From the NCBI GenBank assembly GCA_002314715.1, contig DCGY01000019.1, positions 5,028 through 15,433 on the forward strand: a stretch of 10,406 bases of DNA, written 5' to 3'. Shown here piece after piece: positions 7,243 to 10,406 of this stretch. The notes under the pieces were generated by a model. The model was not told where the DNA came from. It saw nothing but the letters and a program-made list of their open reading frames with translations, and did not search any database. The DNA is from Lachnospiraceae bacterium UBA1766 (GTDB lineage Bacteria; Bacillota; Clostridia; Lachnospirales; Lachnospiraceae). Each line of letters begins with the position of its first letter. Within the stretch, counting starts at the first letter, position 1. The translations under genes were made by a program, and so were the position numbers.

Positions 7243-7258
7243 AACTTTGAAGAACTAT
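7234..7258 (+). promoter_or_regulatory. Candidate operator: inverted repeat at the end of lysR, upstream of the MetE-like gene
   Basis: ATAGTT (7234-7239) and AACTAT (7253-7258) form a 6-bp interrupted inverted repeat with 13 bp between the arms; a smaller palindrome, AGTTT-A-AAACT (7236-7246), lies inside it. LysR boxes are short interrupted dyads of about this size. The right arm abuts a possible -35 element, a position from which a regulator could act on the metE promoter. Short AT-rich dyads occur by chance, so support is weak. Confidence 0.25.
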
Positions 7259-7274
7259 CAATTATATGTATTTT
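7247..7274 (+). promoter_or_regulatory. Possible promoter of the MetE-like gene
   Basis: TTGAAG (7247-7252) and TATTTT (7269-7274) are separated by 16 bp and would start transcription near 7281. Each matches the sigma-A consensus only partly (4 of 6 bases). The position, just downstream of lysR and at the head of a structured leader, is sensible, but read-through from the upstream operon is equally possible. Confidence 0.3.
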
Positions 7275-7279
7275 TCAAT

Positions 7280-7384
7280 TACCGAGTAAGATGGTAGGAT
7301 ATCCTCATAAAACAGAGAAACGAATGCAAATCCTCTCCTCGCCAGAGGGCTCGGATTTTGCTTCGCAAAACAAGGAGGATTGAC
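7280..7384 (+). promoter_or_regulatory. Structured 5' leader of the MetE-like gene with competing hairpins over the ribosome binding site
   Basis: This stretch of about 105 nt holds several mutually exclusive pairings. TACC/GGTA (7280-7283 with 7293-7296) is followed by AGGATATCCT (7296-7305). GCAAAT (7326-7331) can pair with ATTTTGC (7355-7361), enclosing CCTCT/AGAGG (7332-7336 with 7344-7348). TTTTGC/GCAAAA (7356-7361 with 7365-7370, loop TTC) competes with that stem. AATCCTC (7329-7335) can also pair with GAGGATT (7375-7381), which covers the ribosome binding site. No S-box, tetrahydrofolate or T-box core is recognisable. Regulation at translation initiation is inferred from pairing alone. 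Confidence 0.4.
7372..7378 (+). promoter_or_regulatory. Ribosome binding site that sets the MetE-like start
   Basis: AAGGAGG ends 6 nt before ATG 7385. An upstream in-frame start at 7358 would lie within the leader hairpin and add nine residues (LRKTRRID-type) not expected in the family. Confidence 0.8.
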
Positions 7385-8503
7385 ATGAGCAAATTACAGA
7401 CGCCGTTTCGGTATGATTTTGTGGGAAGCTTTTTAAGACCCGAGGCTCTTAAGAAAGCAAAGACAGATTTTAAAGAGGGATTGATTTCAAAAGAGGAGCT
7501 TGATCGGGTTGTTGATCAGGAAGTCACGAAAGTCGTTGCAAAGCAGAAGGAACTTGGCTTTCATGTAATCACGGATGGTGAGTTTCGAAGAACCTTCTGG
7601 CATCTTGACTTTATGTGGGGATTTGAAGGGGTTGAACATGAAAGTACCGGTAACGGAGTAAAGTTTGACGCCGAATTGGCGATACTGGATGATACATACC
7701 TGGTAGGAAAGATTAAGGCAAAGGCTCATCCGTTTGTGGAATACTTCAAATTCTTAACGCAGTTCGAAGACGAAAACACGGTTGCGAAATACACAATTCC
7801 TGCACCGGCACAGATGTTTCAGCAGTTGATCGTACCTGCTAATTATGAGTCGACCAGAAAGTTTTATGCTACGAACGAGGAGTTGATTCAGGATATTGGT
7901 CTTGCCTATCAGGAAGTCATTAAGCAGTTTTACGAGGCCGGATGTCGGAATCTTCAGTTGGATGACTGCACCTGGGGTGCAATCGTCGGAGAGGCAGCGA
8001 AACACAGATACAAGTCTCTTGGAATTGACCTTGAGGATGTAAAAAAACAATTGCTCACCGTAAATAATCTCGCACTGGAGGGGAAGCCTTCGGATATGGT
8101 GATTACCTCTCATATCTGTAGAGGAAATTATCACTCAACCTTCTTTACAAGCGGCCCTTATGATACGGTTGCGGATTATGTATTTGCAAAGGAAAATGTG
8201 GATGCTTTGCTTCTGGAGTATGACGATGAGAGATCCGGCGGTTTTAGCCCGCTTCAAAAAGTGTCCGAAGATAAAAAGGTTGTGTTAGGTCTGATTACAA
8301 CCAAGACTCCTAAGTTAGAGGACAAGGAGAGAATCATTGCCAGAATTCACGAGGCGGCAAAATACGTTCCTCTTGATCGGTTGTATTTGAGCCCTCAGTG
8401 TGGATTTGCTTCCTGCGAGATTGGAAATAAACTGACAGAGGAAGAACAGTGGGCAAAACTTAAACTGGTAAAAGAAATCGCAGAGGAAGTTTGGGGAAAA
8501 TAA
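7385..8503 (+). CDS. Short cobalamin-independent methionine synthase-like protein (MetE catalytic domain, YxjG/YxjH type)
   Basis: This 372-aa cytoplasmic protein is a single zinc-dependent MetE barrel, about half the length of full MetE (about 750 aa); the N-terminal Meth_synt_1 domain is absent. It should transfer a methyl group to homocysteine to form methionine. Expected zinc ligands are His243 and Cys245 in SHICRGN, Glu278 in LLLEYDD, and Cys339 in LSPQCGF. Asp193/Asp194 in QLDDCTW correspond to the homocysteine-binding acid region. The N-terminal FVGSFLRP and TDGEFRR (63-69) segments are characteristic of the B. subtilis YxjG/YxjH branch, annotated as 5-methyltetrahydropteroyltriglutamate-homocysteine methyltransferase. 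Because the folate-contacting N-terminal half is missing, the methyl donor is uncertain; some short MetE families are folate-independent. It is preceded by a LysR gene and a structured leader and followed by an intergenic region with a new promoter, so it may be transcribed alone. Confidence 0.88.
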   Translation: MSKLQTPFRYDFVGSFLRPEALKKAKTDFKEGLISKEELDRVVDQEVTKVVAKQKELGFHVITDGEFRRTFWHLDFMWGFEGVEHESTGNGVKFDAELAILDDTYLVGKIKAKAHPFVEYFKFLTQFEDENTVAKYTIPAPAQMFQQLIVPANYESTRKFYATNEELIQDIGLAYQEVIKQFYEAGCRNLQLDDCTWGAIVGEAAKHRYKSLGIDLEDVKKQLLTVNNLALEGKPSDMVITSHICRGNYHSTFFTSGPYDTVADYVFAKENVDALLLEYDDERSGGFSPLQKVSEDKKVVLGLITTKTPKLEDKERIIARIHEAAKYVPLDRLYLSPQCGFASCEIGNKLTEEEQWAKLKLVKEIAEEVWGK

Positions 8504-8543
8504 AAAACATACTTGTTTGATTGCCTATTTTCATACTATTTTA

Positions 8544-8572
8544 TTGACAAAATGGGTGAGATATGGTAATTT
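8544..8572 (+). promoter_or_regulatory. Sigma-A-type promoter for the ATP-grasp/alpha-E operon
   Basis: A perfect -35 TTGACA (8544-8549) is followed after exactly 17 bp by TAATTT (8567-8572), preceded by TGG, which gives an extended -10 (TGn). Transcription would start near 8579, leaving a leader of about 130 nt before ATG 8711. The -10 itself matches the consensus at only three of six positions. Confidence 0.55.
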
Positions 8573-8589
8573 TTAGTCACGAAATGAGC

Positions 8590-8625
8590 AAGGGTGTTCC
8601 GTAATCGGGATGCCCTTTTCTTTTT
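8590..8625 (+). terminator. Intrinsic terminator 1 upstream of the ATP-grasp gene
   Basis: A 12-bp stem, 8590-8601 with 8606-8617, has AAGGG/CCCTT at the base, three G-T wobbles in the middle and a TAAT loop. It is followed by TTCTTTTT (8618-8625). It could end transcripts from the MetE-like gene. It also lies about 10 nt after the predicted start site of the 8544 promoter, so it could abort that transcript. Confidence 0.7.
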
Positions 8626-8692
8626 GAAAAAAAGGAATCGAAGCAAAGGCGCTTATGTAGGGATACATAGGCGCTCTTTTTTTCAAAAAGAA
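8618..8692 (+). repeat. Perfect 17-nt inverted repeat built from the two terminator T-tracts
   Basis: The 17 nt at 8618-8634 (TTC-T5-G-A7-G) are the exact reverse complement of 8676-8692 (C-T7-C-A5-GAA). The arms enclose terminator hairpin 2 plus a 13-nt unpaired left strand (8635-8647). In RNA the arms would form a long A-U stem that absorbs the T-tracts of both terminators and ends 3 nt before the AAAGGAGG ribosome binding site. Pairing this way would compete with terminator function. Confidence 0.7.
8648..8683 (+). terminator. Intrinsic terminator 2 upstream of the ATP-grasp gene
   Basis: GCGCTTATGTA (8649-8659) pairs with TACATAGGCGC (8664-8674) through 11 bp with one wobble and a GGGA tetraloop of the GNRA type. 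A further G-T pair (8648/8675) extends the base, and seven T residues follow at 8677-8683. It has the features of an efficient terminator, yet it sits only 27 nt before the start codon of the next gene. Confidence 0.72.
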
Positions 8693-8695
8693 TCA

Positions 8696-8704
8696 AAAGG
8701 AGGT
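8696..8704 (+). promoter_or_regulatory. Ribosome binding site that sets the ATP-grasp start
   Basis: AAAGGAGGT ends 6 nt before ATG 8711. The open frame extends upstream to a GTG at 8594, but that part translates the two terminator hairpins and is not coding. Confidence 0.85.
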
Positions 8705-8710
8705 ATCTAC

Positions 8711-10036
8711 ATGAAGAATCAGGAGCAGGCACTTCTCAAACACACGGACAAGATTAATGATTTATTGGCCCGGTATGGTGTGAAATTCGGCATTTACAAG
8801 AATAATACCTTTAAAGAGCAGTTATTCCCTTTTGATTCCATCCCAAGGATTATTGAGCATGAAGAATTTGAAATGCTGGAAAAGGGATTGAAGCAAAGAG
8901 TTACTGCACTGAATCTGTTTTTAAAAGATATTTATTCGGATAAACAGATTGTGAAGGATGGTGTCGTGCCGGAGGATTTCATTTTTGCATCATCGGGATA
9001 TATGGCGGAATGTGAAGGCGTTACGCCGGTGAAGGGAATCTATTCTCATATTTCCGGAATCGATTTGGTAAAAGGTAAGGACGACGAATGGTATATTCTT
9101 GAGGATAATCTGCGAGTACCATCGGGAGCCTCCTACCCAATGATTGCCCGTGATCTGAGTCGTAAGAGTTGTCCGGAAACCTTCCAGAATATAAAATTGA
9201 TGGACAATCGAAACTATGCGGAGCTTCTTCGAAAAACGATGGATTATGTAAATACCGGCGGACACACGGTAATTCTTACTCCGGGCCGTTATAATGCTGC
9301 CTATTTTGAGCATTCGTACCTTGCGGAAAAAACCGGCGCACATCTGGTGACAGGTTCCGAACTGTTTGTGGAAAATGATTTCCTGTATTACGTTACCGCA
9401 AGTGGTGTAAAAGAAAAGGTCGGTGCGGTTTACCGTCGAATCTCGGATGAATACCTTGATCCGATGAACTTTAACCCGGAGTCACTGATTGGTATCCCGC
9501 ACATTTATGATGTATTCCGTAAGGGAAATGTGGCGCTGATCAATGCACCGGGAAATGGCGTAGCGGATGATAAGGGCATCTATTATTTCGTGCCAAAGAT
9601 GATTCAGTACTACCTGAAGGAAGAGCCGATTTTGAAAAATGCCCCGACTTACCTTCCGTTCTATGAAGAGGATATGGCTTACGTGCTGGAGCATTTTGAT
9701 GACCTGGTATTAAAGGATGTTGCAGAAGCCGGCGGTTACGGTGTTGTATTCGGAAATACGATGACGCCAAAACAAAAGGAAGATTTCATTGAGCTTCTGA
9801 AGGCGGAACCGAGACGGTTTATCGCACAGGAAGTAATCGACTTCCAGGATCTGGACATTTTGGACGAGGGCGAAATTGTTCCGAGAAAAGCGGACCTTCG
9901 GGCCTTTGTCTTAATGGCTGACCAGCCGTATGTATGGGCCAGCGGACTGACTCGTTTCTCGAGAAATCCGTCGTCGTTTATTGTTAATTCATCGCAAGGA
10001 GGAGGATTTAAGGATACATGGGTATTATCTCAGTAG
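8711..10036 (+). CDS. Circularly permuted ATP-grasp type 2 protein (DUF404/DUF407 family)
   Basis: This 441-aa protein belongs to the circularly permuted ATP-grasp family. Family landmarks are ILEDNLRVPSG (129-139), YRRISDEYLDP (241-251), NAPGNGVADDKGIYYFVP (278-295), the glycine-rich LKDVAEAGGYGVVFG (334-348) with its ATP-binding lysine, AQEVIDFQ (372-379), PRKADLRAFV (391-400) with probable metal and phosphate contacts, and the C-terminal SSQGGGFKDTWVL (427-439). ATP-grasp enzymes form an acyl-phosphate and ligate it to an amine. This branch has been proposed from gene neighbourhoods to make peptide-like bonds on an unknown small molecule or protein, usually with an alpha-E partner and often transglutaminase-like or NTN-hydrolase genes. 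The next gene here is that partner, overlapping by 19 nt. The protein appears cytoplasmic, and the exact reaction is unknown. Its own promoter and attenuator-like leader set it apart from the genes upstream. Confidence 0.88.
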   Translation: MKNQEQALLKHTDKINDLLARYGVKFGIYKNNTFKEQLFPFDSIPRIIEHEEFEMLEKGLKQRVTALNLFLKDIYSDKQIVKDGVVPEDFIFASSGYMAECEGVTPVKGIYSHISGIDLVKGKDDEWYILEDNLRVPSGASYPMIARDLSRKSCPETFQNIKLMDNRNYAELLRKTMDYVNTGGHTVILTPGRYNAAYFEHSYLAEKTGAHLVTGSELFVENDFLYYVTASGVKEKVGAVYRRISDEYLDPMNFNPESLIGIPHIYDVFRKGNVALINAPGNGVADDKGIYYFVPKMIQYYLKEEPILKNAPTYLPFYEEDMAYVLEHFDDLVLKDVAEAGGYGVVFGNTMTPKQKEDFIELLKAEPRRFIAQEVIDFQDLDILDEGEIVPRKADLRAFVLMADQPYVWASGLTRFSRNPSSFIVNSSQGGGFKDTWVLSQ

Positions 10037-10406
10037 AACAGGTTGACCATCTTTACTGGTTGGGCAGATACACGGAGCGTGTATATACTACATTGGATTT
10101 GTTTGCAAAAAGCTTTGATAAGATGATTGATGTGAATGAAGATGTCTATCAGAAGTACTGCGAGTCGTTGGATATTCCGAATATTTATTACAACAAGGAG
10201 GATTTTCTGACCCGTTATCCGTTTGACAGCACCATCGCGGATTCCATTATCAGCAATCTGAATCGTGCGTATGATAACGCAATTGTGCTTCGTGAGACTA
10301 TCGGATCGGATGCGCTTTCGTACATCCAGCTGTCCATTTATGCGATGACGAAGGCAGCCCGGAGTGAATCCCCGTTAATTGAATTGCAGCAGATTATGGA
10401 TGATTT
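10018..10406 (+). CDS. Alpha-E domain protein (DUF403), N-terminal 129 codons (3' end outside window)
   Basis: From ATG 10018 the frame is open to the window edge. It opens MGIISVEQVDHLYWLGRYTERVY in the pattern of alpha-E proteins, whose first helix carries the signature LYWLGRYxER (12-21). The remainder is all-helical with many acidic residues, including a second long helix around IADSIISNLNRAYDNAIVLRE. Alpha-E proteins are about 310 aa in this family, so roughly 60% is missing. The gene overlaps the ATP-grasp gene by 19 nt and uses AGGAGGAGGA (9997-10006) or AAGGA (10010-10014) inside that gene as ribosome binding site, so the two are translationally coupled and probably act together. No enzymatic activity is established for the domain; downstream genes, not visible here, would help define the operon. 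Confidence 0.85.
   Translation, partial: MGIISVEQVDHLYWLGRYTERVYTTLDLFAKSFDKMIDVNEDVYQKYCESLDIPNIYYNKEDFLTRYPFDSTIADSIISNLNRAYDNAIVLRETIGSDALSYIQLSIYAMTKAARSESPLIELQQIMDD

Noticed and set aside
7243..7384. SAM (S-box) riboswitch upstream of the MetE-like gene
   Set aside because: The family is S-box controlled in Bacillus, but none of the conserved S-box core segments is present in the 142-nt gap.
8590..8625. GGGTGTTCCG...CCC-T-tract resembles the T-box antiterminator/terminator end
   Set aside because: Only 87 nt separate the metE stop from it and there is no Stem I, specifier loop or full TGGNACC element; it is better explained as an ordinary terminator.
8594..8710. Longer ATP-grasp start at GTG 8594
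   Set aside because: The extra segment translates the two terminator hairpins and has no ribosome binding site.
1..10406. CRISPR array, tRNA/rRNA gene, insertion sequence or phage genes
   Set aside because: I saw no regularly spaced repeats, no tRNA-like cloverleaf ends, no transposase or integrase-like coding sequence.

Overview
The window reads as chromosomal DNA of a low-GC, anaerobic Firmicute, most likely a clostridium of the Lachnospiraceae type. This is an inference from AT-rich codon use, strong GGAGG-type ribosome binding sites, a TTGACA-type promoter, U-tract terminators, and the gene content (FecCD/BtuCD-type importer, free-standing siroheme synthase, clostridial TtcA-like protein, short YxjG/YxjH-type methionine synthase). 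All nine complete genes and the two truncated edge genes lie on the + strand. I see no RNA genes, CRISPR array, IS element, phage gene or attachment site.

Region 1 (1-2524) is a metal/chelate uptake block. It holds the C-terminal end of a FecB/BtuF-type binding protein, a Met8/CysG-N-type siroheme synthase, a FecCD-type permease and an ABC ATPase. The genes are spaced by 2 nt or overlap, so they are probably one transcript. Iron uptake beside an enzyme that oxidises precorrin-2 and inserts Fe2+ suggests that supply and use of the metal are linked.

Region 2 (2536-7242) continues on the same strand with gaps of 11-50 nt. A LysR regulator is followed by an alpha/beta hydrolase, a rhodanese-TtcA fusion, a nitrilase-fold amidase and a second LysR. 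The two LysR proteins are each 301 aa and align without gaps over about 250 residues, so they are paralogues bracketing a three-enzyme cassette. I know no characterised pathway with this combination. A sulfur-transfer fusion next to two hydrolases points to metabolism or salvage of a sulfur compound, but the substrate is unknown. This is the best candidate for an undescribed system here.

Region 3 (7243-8503) is a 142-nt leader with competing hairpins that can pair with the ribosome binding site, followed by a short MetE-like methionine synthase. It makes methionine from homocysteine, so it fits the sulfur theme, and the upstream LysR is a natural candidate regulator.

Region 4 (8504-10406) is separate. 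A good promoter is followed by two tandem intrinsic-terminator hairpins whose T-tracts form a perfect 17-nt inverted repeat. Then come a circularly permuted ATP-grasp protein and the start of an alpha-E (DUF403) protein, a conserved pair proposed to make or modify a peptide-like product.
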